Below the pieces are notes generated by a model, which searched no databases, was not told the DNA's origin, and was given only the letters and a program-made list of their open reading frames with translations. A DNA stretch of 64,000 bases, taken from Sporosarcina sp. FSL K6-2383 (GTDB lineage Bacteria > Bacillota > Bacilli > Bacillales_A > Planococcaceae). A program made the translations under genes and the position numbers. The number at the start of each line of letters is the position of its first letter. Position 1 is the first letter of the stretch. Positions 29,149 through 37,592 of this stretch are shown here, one piece after another. The stretch is from the NCBI RefSeq assembly GCF_038618305.1, contig NZ_CP152017.1, positions 2,519,501 through 2,583,500 of the forward strand, written 5' to 3'.

Positions 29149-29871
29149 TTACTCCGCCGCATTATGATAGATATCTTGGACGTCATCGTCATCCTCGAGC
29201 GCTTCGAGCATCTTGTCAAACAGCTCTTCATTGTCAATTGAAAGCTCTGTGTACATCGACGGAATCATCTCAATTTCTGCTGAAATGAAAGCAATCCCCT
29301 CCGCCTCAAGTGCTTCCTTCACTGTTAAAAATTCAGACGGTTGCGTCACAATTTCAAAGCCTTCTTCTGTCGATTCGATATCATCCGCACCTGCTTCAAG
29401 AGCCGCCATCATCACTGTGTCTTCATCCGTATTATCAGTCCGTTCAATGAAAAGACGTCCTTTGCGGTCAAACATGTATCCGACTGAACCACTTTCTCCA
29501 AGACTGCCGCCATTTTTATTAAATGCGACACGCACGTTTGGAGCTGTTCGGTTACGGTTTTCCGTTAGACAATAGACAAGTACAGCGACTCCGCCCGGCC
29601 CGTATCCTTCATAGATCACTTCTTCGTAGTTTTCATCGGCTCCAGCACCCGTTGCTTTGTCGATCGCACGTTTAATAACGTCATTTGGAACGTTGACACT
29701 TTTCGCCTTTTCAACAGCAAGACGAAGTGCAGCGTTCAACGCAACATCTGGTCCGCCCGATTTTGCAGCTACAAAGATTTCTTTAGACATCTTTTGAAAA
29801 ATTTTACCCCGTTTCGCATCTTGTGCACCTTTACGATTTTGAATATTCTTCCACTTGGAATGGCCTGCCAT
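29149..29871 (-). CDS. YebC/PmpR (TACO1) family protein
   Basis: A cytosolic 240-residue protein, the counterpart of B. subtilis YrbC. N-terminal signature AGHSKWKNIQNRKGAQDAKRG, then GYGPGGVAVLVYCLTENRNR and the acidic C-terminus EALEDDDDVQDIYHNA. The family was described as transcriptional regulators and more recently implicated in helping ribosomes through difficult proline stretches; the sequence does not decide. The gene for proline-rich SafA is close by in the same direction, which is only a curiosity. Confidence 0.93.
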   Translation of the reverse strand: MAGHSKWKNIQNRKGAQDAKRGKIFQKMSKEIFVAAKSGGPDVALNAALRLAVEKAKSVNVPNDVIKRAIDKATGAGADENYEEVIYEGYGPGGVAVLVYCLTENRNRTAPNVRVAFNKNGGSLGESGSVGYMFDRKGRLFIERTDNTDEDTVMMAALEAGADDIESTEEGFEIVTQPSEFLTVKEALEAEGIAFISAEIEMIPSMYTELSIDNEELFDKMLEALEDDDDVQDIYHNAAE

Positions 29872-29883
29872 ACTGACTACCCC

Positions 29884-30753
29884 CTATATATTAATCCGTT
29901 CTACATCATACCATAATTTCGGCCAATGTGAGAGTGCGGACTCTGTAAAAGGGATTAACTGCTTCGCCTGTCTCTCCCTACTCGATGGGGAAAGTGTGAA
30001 GAAGTACAGCCACTCGCGCAGTAATTCATTCGGAAAAAGAAGTAACGTTTTAGATGACTGATCTAACTTTTGTAAAGATGGCTGTTCACCAAACAAAAAG
30101 TCAATATCATAATCAATTTGCGGTAACACGCGATGAATCCAGAGCGCAATTTCAGTACCAGCGGGTCCAGTGCATGCAAGATCAAAGTCGATGAAGCGGA
30201 TAATACCCATCGAATCACGCAGTATATTATGATGCACTACATCTCCATGCAATAACGTACCATTCAAATGATCCCGATATGTCCTTTTAACAATACTTAT
30301 CGCATTCAATGCGTAAAACAAAATTTCGTCAACCTGACCTTTTCCAATATATGCCTCAATTGCACTGCTCAATTCACGAAAACGAATGATTCGATCCTCC
30401 CACTTCATTAGCAGAGGATAAGGATGCAAATAAGATGAGGCGAGCCAGTCGTGTTTCGCTTTTGTTTCATGAAGGGCGTGAAGAGCCGCAAGTGAGTCCG
30501 TTCGATCAGCCCTTTTTTTGAAATTAACCGCCTTGGCCCCCTCCAACCACGGTTGGATAAATAGCATACGGTCTTCCTCAGAAACAACAGAAACTATATG
30601 TGGGAACGCCATCTCTTGGAGCACATCATGTATATGATTGACCTTCCTAGCGGTAGAGCCTGATTGATAGCGCTTTGCCGAAAAATACCGCCCTTCTCGC
30701 TCCATCTTCCATACATTATCTTTTATTTTTTCGAATTTTTCTTCCAGCGCCAT
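29884..30753 (-). CDS. Aminoglycoside-phosphotransferase-fold protein, possible spore coat kinase of the CotS/YsxE type
   Basis: 289 residues with the APH/choline-kinase fold. The catalytic loop HGDVVHHNIL (about 170-179) and metal-binding IDFDLA (about 190-195) are intact, so kinase activity is possible. Substrate unknown. CotS-family proteins including YsxE are spore coat associated in B. subtilis, where ysxE lies beside spoVID. Here no ysxE lies between spoVID and valS; instead this gene follows safA by 7 bp, which suggests a coat role by association. The start at ATG 30753 has AGGAG only one base away, so the true start may be slightly downstream. Confidence 0.68.
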   Translation of the reverse strand: MALEEKFEKIKDNVWKMEREGRYFSAKRYQSGSTARKVNHIHDVLQEMAFPHIVSVVSEEDRMLFIQPWLEGAKAVNFKKRADRTDSLAALHALHETKAKHDWLASSYLHPYPLLMKWEDRIIRFRELSSAIEAYIGKGQVDEILFYALNAISIVKRTYRDHLNGTLLHGDVVHHNILRDSMGIIRFIDFDLACTGPAGTEIALWIHRVLPQIDYDIDFLFGEQPSLQKLDQSSKTLLLFPNELLREWLYFFTLSPSSRERQAKQLIPFTESALSHWPKLWYDVERINI

Positions 30754-30760
30754 TCTCCTA

Positions 30761-31810
30761 TCAATACGATCCGTACCAATTAGTGCCCTGGTAAGTAGGC
30801 ATCATTTGGTAAGGCATTGCTTGCATGGATGAATGACAATTACATAGATGACCGTAATACATCGGCATCATCATGGGCTGTTGTTGGTATGGCTGCTGTC
30901 CACCACAACCGCATCCTTGCTGAGGGGTTGGGTATGGCATCGCAGGATAGCCTGGTTGGTAAGCTGGAGATATCACTTGTGGAATGTAGCTTTGCTCAGG
31001 CGGACACCAGGCAGCAGGCTGCAAATCCAGATTCGGCGATTCTTCAAATAGCTGATTAGGTGATTCAATCAATTGCCAGCCATCAATCATCGGAGTTGGT
31101 AATGGGAATGGCTCTGCAGCTGGTCCTCGACTAGGGTATAGCGATGACTCTTCCTGCATCGGAAACTGCGTTGATGGCATTGTTGGTAATGTTTCTAGTT
31201 GCTCTGAAGGCCGTGGTGTAGGCTGCGGCATCGCTTGAATTTGTCCCGAGTGCATAAACGGATAGCAGTCGGCATCGAAAATCGGCATCCAGCCACACGG
31301 AATCCCAATCATTGGATGCATATGCTGCACGAACGGCGGTACCGGCATGGTTTGTGCAGGCGGTGTTGGTATGGTTTGTGCTGGTGGTGTTGGTATGGGT
31401 AGCGGCACTGGCACTGGTACTGGTGGCGTTGGTTGTGGCAACGGCTGCGGCACCTGTACTGGCGGTGTTGGTGTTGGTTTTGGTGTTGGCGTTGGTTTCG
31501 GTTTGGATTGTACTGGGTGTGTTGGTTTTTGGTGGGTTGGTGCGGGTGGTCTTGGTACTGGCTGAACCGGTTTTGGATGTGTCGGTGCCGGCATTGATGG
31601 CTTCACCGGCAACTTTCCTTTATCAGGATGTTTGACGTGTTCTTGCTTGCCTCCATGGACTTTTTTCGGCAAAAATATTTTCATTCCAGGTACGATGTAG
31701 TCTGCATTGGCAAGATGTGCATTAGCACGCTTCAACTCTTCAAACGGGATACCATATTGACGCGCAATCTTCCATAGCGTATCCCCTTTTACAACAATAT
31801 GGACTTCCAC
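30761..31810 (-). CDS. safA: SafA-like spore coat morphogenetic protein (LysM plus Pro-rich tail)
   Basis: 349 residues. An N-terminal LysM domain (VHIVVKGDTLWKIARQYGIP, about 2-46) should bind peptidoglycan and the SpoVID partner. Residues about 75-165 are proline-rich low complexity (PTPTPP and PVPVP units). The C-terminus is rich in Tyr, Met, Gln and Cys (GCGCGG, MMMPMYYG, NCHSS), as in inner-coat proteins that become cross-linked. Layout and position next to yebC match B. subtilis SafA; the tail is not alignable by eye. GTG start after AAGGGGG. A sigma-E-like promoter lies upstream. Confidence 0.8.
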   Translation of the reverse strand: MEVHIVVKGDTLWKIARQYGIPFEELKRANAHLANADYIVPGMKIFLPKKVHGGKQEHVKHPDKGKLPVKPSMPAPTHPKPVQPVPRPPAPTHQKPTHPVQSKPKPTPTPKPTPTPPVQVPQPLPQPTPPVPVPVPLPIPTPPAQTIPTPPAQTMPVPPFVQHMHPMIGIPCGWMPIFDADCYPFMHSGQIQAMPQPTPRPSEQLETLPTMPSTQFPMQEESSLYPSRGPAAEPFPLPTPMIDGWQLIESPNQLFEESPNLDLQPAAWCPPEQSYIPQVISPAYQPGYPAMPYPTPQQGCGCGGQQPYQQQPMMMPMYYGHLCNCHSSMQAMPYQMMPTYQGTNWYGSY

Positions 31811-31837
31811 TTAAAAACTTCCCCCTTCCGTCAATCC

Positions 31838-31867
31838 ATCGTATGAACGGACGCCCGTCTTTGTGAC
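31838..31867 (-). promoter_or_regulatory. Possible sigma-E-type promoter of safA
   Basis: On the minus strand CATACGAT (31845-31838) differs at one position from the sigma-E -10 CATACAAT. GTCACAAA lies 14 bp upstream (31867-31860) and shares GTCA with the -35 consensus. Spacing fits mother-cell promoters; the -35 match is weak. Confidence 0.4.
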
Positions 31868-31930
31868 GCACATATCGAGTGTGATGTCCCCTCTTGCTAT
31901 ATATATGCCAATGTAGGCATTTTATTCAAC

Positions 31931-31968
31931 AAAAAAACCGTCACATCATTTTTCATTGATGTGACGGT
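31931..31968 (-). terminator. Terminator of pheB-pheA overlapping the pheA stop
   Basis: A 12-bp perfect stem (31937-31948 with 31957-31968) is followed on the minus strand by T7. The upstream arm is inside the last pheA codons. Confidence 0.88.
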
Positions 31969-32840
31969 AATTGGTCGTATGTAAAGTATGAGCCAAAGGA
32001 ACGCACTGAACAATTAAGTGCAGTAAGCTCTTCAATTGCCCCTTGCATCATCGGATGCTCCTCTGCTTCCAAAACATCGATGATGAAGAAATAATTGCCG
32101 AGACCCGTTTTTAATGGCCTTGATTCAATTTTACTTAAATTCAACCTGCGCCATGCAAAAACGGATAGCACTTGGTGGAGAACTCCAGACCGATCGTCTT
32201 CGGGCAGCTTCACCATAAAAGTCGTTTTCAACTTAGCAGAATGACCTTCATTTTCCAAGCACTCTTTTCGCAAGGATAAGACGACAAAGCGCGTATGATT
32301 AAAATGGAAATCATGAATATTTTCCTCCATGATGTGTAGGTCATACTTTTTTGCCGCTAGTCGATTGCCGATAGCTGCGATTTTCTCATCTGGATTTTCA
32401 GAAATATATTTTGCTGCAGCAGCCGTTGAAGTCGTTTGAATTAATGGTACACGCCGAAAATTATACTGCAAATACTTATGACATTGCGCAAGTGCATGTG
32501 GATGAGAATTGATAGACTGAATTTCATCGGCAAAAGGGATTTGCTTATGATTAATCATCAAATGCTGCTCAATAGGAATTGAAATTTCGGCATTTATGAA
32601 CAACTCACTCCCATGGAACAGATAATCTATTGTGAGTGGCACAGAGCCTTCCAAGGCGTTCTCAAGTGGAACGATGGCATATGCGACGTGTCCTGCCGAC
32701 ACAGCCTCTATACAATCAGGTATCGTCGGATGTGATACCAAGCCCGAAGTGCCTCCAAAAAGGGTGCTTGCCGCCACATGTGTAAATGACGCTTCAGGTC
32801 CCAAGTAAGCAACTGTCGGCGCAAATTTTTCATCTGTCAT
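31953..32840 (-). CDS. pheA: Prephenate dehydratase
   Basis: Converts prephenate to phenylpyruvate, the committed phenylalanine step. 295 residues, the monofunctional Gram-positive form. The PDT domain (YLGPEASFTHVAA; IVPLENALEGSV; HTRFVVL with the catalytic TRF) spans about 1-190. A C-terminal ACT domain (RSGVLHQVLSVF and LNLSKIESRPLK) gives Phe feedback inhibition. It lies 15 bp after the pheB-like gene, probably in one transcript. Confidence 0.96.
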   Translation of the reverse strand: MTDEKFAPTVAYLGPEASFTHVAASTLFGGTSGLVSHPTIPDCIEAVSAGHVAYAIVPLENALEGSVPLTIDYLFHGSELFINAEISIPIEQHLMINHKQIPFADEIQSINSHPHALAQCHKYLQYNFRRVPLIQTTSTAAAAKYISENPDEKIAAIGNRLAAKKYDLHIMEENIHDFHFNHTRFVVLSLRKECLENEGHSAKLKTTFMVKLPEDDRSGVLHQVLSVFAWRRLNLSKIESRPLKTGLGNYFFIIDVLEAEEHPMMQGAIEELTALNCSVRSFGSYFTYDQLPSHQ

Positions 32841-32855
32841 ACAGTCATTCTCCTT

Positions 32856-33311
32856 TCACAACGAACCTGAGCTGATCAAGTTAACTGAATCTACAAAGTC
32901 AGGTACTTTTAAACGTTGCAGAAACTCTTCCATTTTGATTTCCATTTCTGTCACATCAAGCGACAATGTAATATTAGCACGTGCTTGCACAGGTATTGTT
33001 TGGTGAATCGTTAAAACATTGCATTTTGCCCCTGAAATAATTTGCAACAATGTCGCAAGCGACCCCTTTCGATCTTCAAGTTGGATGAAGATCGTTAGGA
33101 TTCGTTCGCGCGCAATTGACTCAAAAGGAAAAACAGTGTCGCGGTATTTATAAAAAGCACTACGAGATAGGCCGACCCTTTTTGTAGCATCTTGTATCGT
33201 CGATTCTTCTCCACTCGCCAAAAGTCTTTTTGCCTCTAGCATTTTCTGCATTGATTCCGTCAGCACATCTTCCCTAACAAGGTAAAAATGACCTGCCCCC
33301 AATTGCTTCAT
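32856..33311 (-). CDS. pheB: ACT domain protein PheB (UPF0735)
   Basis: 151 residues. An N-terminal helix-turn-helix-like region (VGLSRSAFYKYRDTVFPF) precedes an ACT domain (LEDRKGSLATLLQIIS; ANITLSLDV). It matches B. subtilis PheB, historically annotated as chorismate mutase but lacking that fold; an amino-acid-sensing regulatory role is more likely. Start ATG 33311 follows AGGGGG with 8-base spacing; an in-frame GTG at 33332 lacks a site. The order obg-pheB-pheA is as in B. subtilis. Confidence 0.92.
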   Translation of the reverse strand: MKQLGAGHFYLVREDVLTESMQKMLEAKRLLASGEESTIQDATKRVGLSRSAFYKYRDTVFPFESIARERILTIFIQLEDRKGSLATLLQIISGAKCNVLTIHQTIPVQARANITLSLDVTEMEIKMEEFLQRLKVPDFVDSVNLISSGSL

Positions 33312-33361
33312 ACAGTTAGCCCCCTGTTTCACAATACATCCTTATTCCGATAATCCATTGA

Positions 33362-34648
33362 TTATTCGAGGAACTCAAATTCAAATTCAAGAATGCGAAC
33401 TGTATCGCCATCTTTCGCACCACGTTCGCGAAGAGCGTCATCGACACCCATACCACGCATTTGTCTTGCGAATTTACGAACAGACTGATCGAAGTTGAAG
33501 TCTGTCATTCTGAATAGACGCTCAATCGTGTAACCAGATAAAACGAATGCACCGTCATCATCACGAGTTACTTCAAAGTCAACTTCTGACTCATGCTTGT
33601 AAAGAACAGAATGCTCTTCTTCATCTTTAATTTCATGCATTGGGAATTCAGGCGTCACTTCCAGTAAATCAACAACTGCAAACAATAACTCATCCAACCC
33701 TTTTCTTGTGATGGCAGAAATCGGGAATATTAAAGCATCTGGATTAGCTAGTTTTTCCTTAAACACTCTGAGATTATCTTCCGCATCAGGCATGTCCATT
33801 TTATTTGCAACAATAATCTGCGGGCGCTCTGTCAAACGTAAATTATATTGCGCCAATTCCTCATTGATTGTTATGAAATCCTCGTATGGATCGCGTCCTT
33901 CCAGTCCAGACATATCAACGACATGGATAATAACCCGTGTCCGCTCTATATGCCGTAAAAACTGATGACCTAGACCAATTCCTTCATGTGCCCCTTCAAT
34001 CAAACCAGGTAAATCAGCGAGTGCAAAGCCACGATGATCTTCTGTTTCAACCATTCCTAAGTTCGGTACCAATGTCGTAAAATGATAATCGGCAATTTTA
34101 GGCTTCGCAGAAGAAACTACTGATAATAACGTTGATTTCCCGACACTTGGGAAGCCGACAAGTCCTGCGTCCGCAAGTACTTTCAATTCCAAGCTAATTT
34201 CCCTGTCGACACCTGGTTCTCCTTTTTCAGATAGCTCAGGCGCTGGGTTTTGTGGCGTCGCAAATCGACAGTTCCCACGACCTCCACGGCCTCCCTTTGC
34301 AATAACAGCCGTTTGTCCATGTTCAACAAGGTCAGCAATGATTGTACCTGTTTCTACATCCATCACGACTGTGCCCGGCGGAACTTTGACAACCATATCC
34401 GCCGCACTTTTCCCGTGCATACTTTTACTGCCGCCATGCTCTCCGCGTGGTGCTTTAAAATGACGCTGGTAACGGAAGTCCATCAGTGTACGCAGGCCTT
34501 CATCGACAACGAATACGACGTCCGCTCCTTTACCACCATCTCCACCGGCTGGACCGCCATATGCGATATACTTCTCGCGACGGAACGCAACCATTCCATC
34601 ACCACCGTCACCACCTTTTACATAAATCTTTACGTGATCGACAAACAT
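33362..34648 (-). CDS. obg: GTPase Obg/CgtA
   Basis: An essential ribosome-associated GTPase (50S assembly, stress response, sporulation onset). 428 residues, identical in length to B. subtilis Obg. Glycine-rich Obg domain ([17 protein letters not shown] onward), G domain with G1 [10 protein letters not shown]3 [13 protein letters not shown]4 NKMD, and C-terminal OCT domain (about 350-428). Start ATG 34648 after AGGAGG. It follows spo0B by 11 bp, the classical spo0B-obg pair. Confidence 0.97.
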   Translation of the reverse strand: MFVDHVKIYVKGGDGGDGMVAFRREKYIAYGGPAGGDGGKGADVVFVVDEGLRTLMDFRYQRHFKAPRGEHGGSKSMHGKSAADMVVKVPPGTVVMDVETGTIIADLVEHGQTAVIAKGGRGGRGNCRFATPQNPAPELSEKGEPGVDREISLELKVLADAGLVGFPSVGKSTLLSVVSSAKPKIADYHFTTLVPNLGMVETEDHRGFALADLPGLIEGAHEGIGLGHQFLRHIERTRVIIHVVDMSGLEGRDPYEDFITINEELAQYNLRLTERPQIIVANKMDMPDAEDNLRVFKEKLANPDALIFPISAITRKGLDELLFAVVDLLEVTPEFPMHEIKDEEEHSVLYKHESEVDFEVTRDDDGAFVLSGYTIERLFRMTDFNFDQSVRKFARQMRGMGVDDALRERGAKDGDTVRILEFEFEFLE

Positions 34649-34659
34649 GTATTTTCCTC

Positions 34660-35178
34660 CTATCGTCCACGAATTGTGAACGTCCATTGATCTTGTGAAA
34701 TTGTTTCTTCTACGCTGAAGGAACCTGTTGTTTCTGGCGCTGCAAACATATGATCCATCACACCATTGACAATGAATGTAATCGACCAGCTCGTTGCCGA
34801 AGCATTGACCTCAATCTGCGTTTCATAATCAGATGTTGGGTCCACTTTTTTTTCCGCCATTCGAAATACCTGCTCCAAATAAGCTACAACTGCTGTATCA
34901 TCTACATTGCGGATTCCCGGCGTAATCGTCGATGTTAAAGTTTTAGGAAATATGCTATACACCCAATCAAACGTCACGAGCCAAGTTTCAACAGCAGGTA
35001 GTCCAAGTTTTTCTAACATAGCTGCTTGGCGCATCGCATCCGTCGTATCCATAATTTTTTGTTTAGCCTCTGGTAGTTTACCAAGATCGATATACAGTAA
35101 GATTAACTGAAGTTCATTCAAAAAATCATGTCTTGCAAATTTCAGCGCCTCTGTCAAAGTCAGCTTATCGTTTCCCAT
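34660..35178 (-). CDS. spo0B: Sporulation initiation phosphotransferase Spo0B
   Basis: Passes phosphate from Spo0F to Spo0A in the sporulation phosphorelay. About 172 residues. The four-helix dimerisation segment contains [12 protein letters not shown], where His17 (from the chosen start) aligns with the active His30 of B. subtilis Spo0B. The C-terminal half is a degenerate ATPase-like domain, poorly conserved as usual. Start ATG 35178 has GGTG about 7 bases upstream; ATG 35184 is possible. It sits upstream of obg and downstream of rpmA with a terminator between. Confidence 0.9.
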   Translation of the reverse strand: MGNDKLTLTEALKFARHDFLNELQLILLYIDLGKLPEAKQKIMDTTDAMRQAAMLEKLGLPAVETWLVTFDWVYSIFPKTLTSTITPGIRNVDDTAVVAYLEQVFRMAEKKVDPTSDYETQIEVNASATSWSITFIVNGVMDHMFAAPETTGSFSVEETISQDQWTFTIRGR

Positions 35179-35288
35179 TGTCATTCACCGCCAACATTTT
35201 CATCTTTATAGTATAACATTTTTCTACCCTGCTTCGCCAACTAGTGATGCAAAAAGTTGAATGCGCAGGCTTTGTAAATTTTTTATGC

Positions 35289-35325
35289 AAATAAAAAAAG
35301 GACTGCACATCATATGCAGTCCTTT
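35289..35325 (-). terminator. Terminator of the rplU-prp-rpmA operon
   Basis: An 11-bp perfect stem AAAGGACTGCA/TGCAGTCCTTT (35297-35307 with 35315-35325). The minus strand continues with a T7 run. Confidence 0.9.
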
Positions 35326-35336
35326 CTCTCGTATGT

Positions 35337-35627
35337 TTACGCTTCCTGAACTTCAGGGTAAACGCTAACTTTCTTTTTGTCACGGCCAAAACGTTCAAAA
35401 CGAACGACGCCGTCAACTTTTGCGAAAAGTGTATCGTCACCACCGCGACCGACGTTTTCACCTGGGTGAATTTTCGTTCCGCGCTGACGATAAAGGATTG
35501 ATCCGCCTGACACGAATTGTCCATCAGCGCGTTTTGCGCCAAGACGTTTCGAGTGAGAGTCACGACCGTTCCGAGTAGAACCTACCCCTTTTTTCGATGC
35601 AAAAAACTGGAGATCCAAACGTAGCAT
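35337..35627 (-). CDS. rpmA: 50S ribosomal protein L27 with cleavable N-terminal extension
   Basis: Ribosomal protein whose N-terminus reaches the peptidyl transferase centre. 96 residues from ATG 35627, 8 bases after AGGAGG. The Firmicutes-type prefix MLRLDLQFF precedes [15 protein letters not shown]; Prp protease, encoded by the upstream gene, cuts after FF. The rest ([23 protein letters not shown]) is canonical. Last gene of the L21-Prp-L27 operon. Confidence 0.97.
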   Translation of the reverse strand: MLRLDLQFFASKKGVGSTRNGRDSHSKRLGAKRADGQFVSGGSILYRQRGTKIHPGENVGRGGDDTLFAKVDGVVRFERFGRDKKKVSVYPEVQEA

Positions 35628-35639
35628 GTATGCCACCTC

Positions 35640-35969
35640 CTACTTGTTGAAGATGAGTTTTATATGTTGCCCATAGTCTTGTTCAATCGTCTGTAATGAC
35701 ACAATCATCGCTTTTAGGATTAACTGTATATCGTAATCTTTTTCGTCGTTTTCCGGGAATATGACTTTCAAATAACCACCGTCTGCTCCTTGATGGATGT
35801 CAGGGGTTTTTCCTGTAAGTGCAATGATGGCATTGACAGCACCAAAAGATACTGCAGATGCTCCTGCACAGACAAGGTCTTTTCCATGTTCCGCGAAATC
35901 AGCGTGACCTTTCATCTCAAATGAATGGATGTGGCCTGAAGATTGTTCATTGATGATGATTTTAATCAT
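35640..35969 (-). CDS. prp: Ribosomal-processing cysteine protease Prp
   Basis: A 109-residue cysteine protease that removes the N-terminal extension of L27, needed for ribosome function. His22 (in KGHADFAEHG) and Cys34 (in DLVCAGAS) match the catalytic pair described for Staphylococcus Prp. B. subtilis name ysxB. The start has a weak ribosome site but lies 6 bp after the rplU stop, so translational coupling is likely. Sandwiched between rplU and rpmA as in most Firmicutes. Confidence 0.95.
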   Translation of the reverse strand: MIKIIINEQSSGHIHSFEMKGHADFAEHGKDLVCAGASAVSFGAVNAIIALTGKTPDIHQGADGGYLKVIFPENDEKDYDIQLILKAMIVSLQTIEQDYGQHIKLIFNK

Positions 35970-35975
35970 GCCGGC

Positions 35976-36284
35976 TTACGCGTTAATACCGTCAATGACG
36001 ATTTTCGTATATGGCTGACGATGACCTTGTTTTCTGTGATAGTTCTTTTTCGGCTTGTATTTGTAAACAGTGATCTTTTTAGCACGACCTTGTTTAACAA
36101 CTTTACCCGTTACAGTAGCACCTTCCACGAATGGAGCGCCGACTTTCACGTTTTCTCCACCTACGAATAGAACTTTGTCAAAAGTGACGACTTCGTCAGC
36201 TTCACCAGCTACTTTTTCGATGTAGATTTCCTGGCCTTGTTCAACTTTGATTTGTTTTCCACCAGTTTCAATGATTGCGTACAT
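35976..36284 (-). CDS. rplU: 50S ribosomal protein L21
   Basis: Early-assembly 23S rRNA binding protein, 102 residues. Family signature [17 protein letters not shown] at the N-terminus and [18 protein letters not shown] near the C-terminus. Strong AGGAGG ahead of ATG. It opens the rplU-prp-rpmA operon and is preceded by a structured leader and a near-consensus promoter. Confidence 0.98.
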   Translation of the reverse strand: MYAIIETGGKQIKVEQGQEIYIEKVAGEADEVVTFDKVLFVGGENVKVGAPFVEGATVTGKVVKQGRAKKITVYKYKPKKNYHRKQGHRQPYTKIVIDGINA

Positions 36285-36285
36285 A

Positions 36286-36395
36286 CTTGCACCTCCTCTA
36301 TAAACTCAGACTCGCCTTCCAAGGTGATCCGTAACGGATACTTGTACCTTATCAGCGCGGTTGCAGTAGCACGGGTGCTACAAACAATAACATTT
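36286..36395 (-). promoter_or_regulatory. Ribosomal protein L21 leader
   Basis: The minus-strand leader between promoter and rplU contains a GTAGCA/TGCTAC hairpin (36381-36366) and a second paired region (AAGGTACAAGTATCC, then GGATCACCTTGGAAGGC). It resembles the L21 leader motif known upstream of rplU in Bacillales. It is presumed to mediate autoregulation by L21. Confidence 0.7.
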
Positions 36396-36397
36396 GA

Positions 36398-36426
36398 ATA
36401 TTACCATTAAAAAAAACTTATGTCAA
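36398..36426 (-). promoter_or_regulatory. Sigma-A promoter of rplU operon
   Basis: On the minus strand TTGACA (36426-36421) and TAATAT (36403-36398) with exact 17-bp spacing. The -35 lies inside the last codons of spoIVFB. Confidence 0.8.
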
Positions 36427-37029
36427 CCGATTTAATTTTATTTCAGTATATGCTTTTTCATACTTTCTGAAACGAAAGGCGGAAATGTTTTGGATAAGAA
36501 GAAAAATAGCGAGCACAATATAAAGAGATGTATGTGGAAAACCGCAAAATAATAGTAGAATAGCAGCAAAAAGAACGAGCATAGAATAAACAAGCAAAAG
36601 TGCACGTGTGCGATACTCGGAACCATCTGTCTCGAGTAGCGCACAAATTGCCTGTCCACCATCAAGTGGCAATATTGGCAGCAAATTTAGAGCAAGCAAT
36701 ACCAGTTGAATCCGAACGACCTGGTCGTCGCCAGGAAACGGGATCCACAGCGCAAAACCTAATAAAAAAACCGTTGCCAATGGTCCACCGAGCGCGACAA
36801 TCAGCCGATTCCTTCTAGGTTCCAATTGACGGTTGCTAATCACTAATTCACCGCCATACGGCATAATGATACATGATCGAACGCGCATTCTTGTAGCATA
36901 TGCCGCTATCAGATGACCCGCCTCGTGAATAAGTAGTGATATGAAAAGAAGCGCATAAACCGATATATCTCCCGTCATAATAAGAAATAAAAATAAGGGT
37001 ATAAGCACAGGATGGAGCCTAAACTTCAT
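36418..37029 (-). CDS. spoIVFB: Stage IV sporulation intramembrane metalloprotease SpoIVFB, short form
   Basis: An S2P/M50 zinc protease in the outer forespore membrane that cleaves pro-sigma-K. Zinc motif HEAGH at residues 35-39 and the second-metal segment LNLLPILPLDGGQ (Asp about 122) are intact, and about six TM helices are predicted. At 203 residues it stops after the membrane domain; B. subtilis SpoIVFB (about 288) carries an additional C-terminal CBS domain. No CBS remnant follows, since the L21 promoter and leader begin at once. The start overlaps the spoIVFA stop by 4 bp. Confidence 0.9.
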   Translation of the reverse strand: MKFRLHPVLIPLFLFLIMTGDISVYALLFISLLIHEAGHLIAAYATRMRVRSCIIMPYGGELVISNRQLEPRRNRLIVALGGPLATVFLLGFALWIPFPGDDQVVRIQLVLLALNLLPILPLDGGQAICALLETDGSEYRTRALLLVYSMLVLFAAILLLFCGFPHTSLYIVLAIFLLIQNISAFRFRKYEKAYTEIKLNRLT

Positions 37030-37592
37030 TCATCTACATCCACTGGAGTATCCCCCGAAAGATAAGTTGGCAGTAAAGATACATCTAACGCCACACCATC
37101 ACGCTTCACCAGTAGATAAATTGCCCCTTCTTCCATTAACGCTAGCGTGTCCCCTTTTTTTACCGACGTATAGGGTAGTATCGGTATTGTTCCGACAAAG
37201 CCATAGGTCACTTCATCCCCATTATCATAGAGCACCGTAATCGTCTTGCCCGATTCGCGAGTGAAGCCCGTAAAAACAACAAGACCTCGTCCTTGTGCTG
37301 TAATTGACAATGGGTTTGTATAAGAGACGAGCACGCCATTTTTATAAGGTTGCATTGATTCATACAACGAAAAAGGATCATCTGATTCCATACCTGCCGT
37401 CACCGCAATTTTATCAGCCTCTGTATCCTTCATCATCGATGCCACCCATTTCTTCACCACCAAAAAATCCTGTCCCGATGTAATGTGTTGCGTAATAGGC
37501 TGCCGAATCACCTCTGCCTCCTCTAGCTTCGCTACTCCAATCACCGCAAGTGTTAACACAATCGCTACCAACCACTTTGTCCTCCACCTCAC
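37026..37592 (-). CDS. spoIVFA: Stage IV sporulation protein FA (SpoIVFB inhibitor/scaffold)
   Basis: 188 residues: a short cytosolic start, one TM helix (about 7-22) and an extracytoplasmic domain of M23/LytM-like pattern (GRGLVVFTGFTRESGKTITVLY, then VKKGDTLALME) without the metal-binding His residues, so non-catalytic. In B. subtilis SpoIVFA anchors and restrains SpoIVFB until SpoIVB cleaves it. Shorter than the B. subtilis protein (about 264). Identification rests on the fold pattern and the 4-bp overlap with spoIVFB after minD. Confidence 0.85.
   Translation of the reverse strand: MRWRTKWLVAIVLTLAVIGVAKLEEAEVIRQPITQHITSGQDFLVVKKWVASMMKDTEADKIAVTAGMESDDPFSLYESMQPYKNGVLVSYTNPLSITAQGRGLVVFTGFTRESGKTITVLYDNGDEVTYGFVGTIPILPYTSVKKGDTLALMEEGAIYLLVKRDGVALDVSLLPTYLSGDTPVDVDE

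Noticed and set aside
31312..31635. Val/Leu-rich open frame on the plus strand inside safA
   Set aside because: Mirror image of the Pro-rich codons of safA (CCA/CCG read backwards); no ribosome site.
35165..35563. 132-codon open frame on the minus strand over rpmA and the spo0B upstream region
   Set aside because: Out of frame with L27 and passes through the operon terminator.
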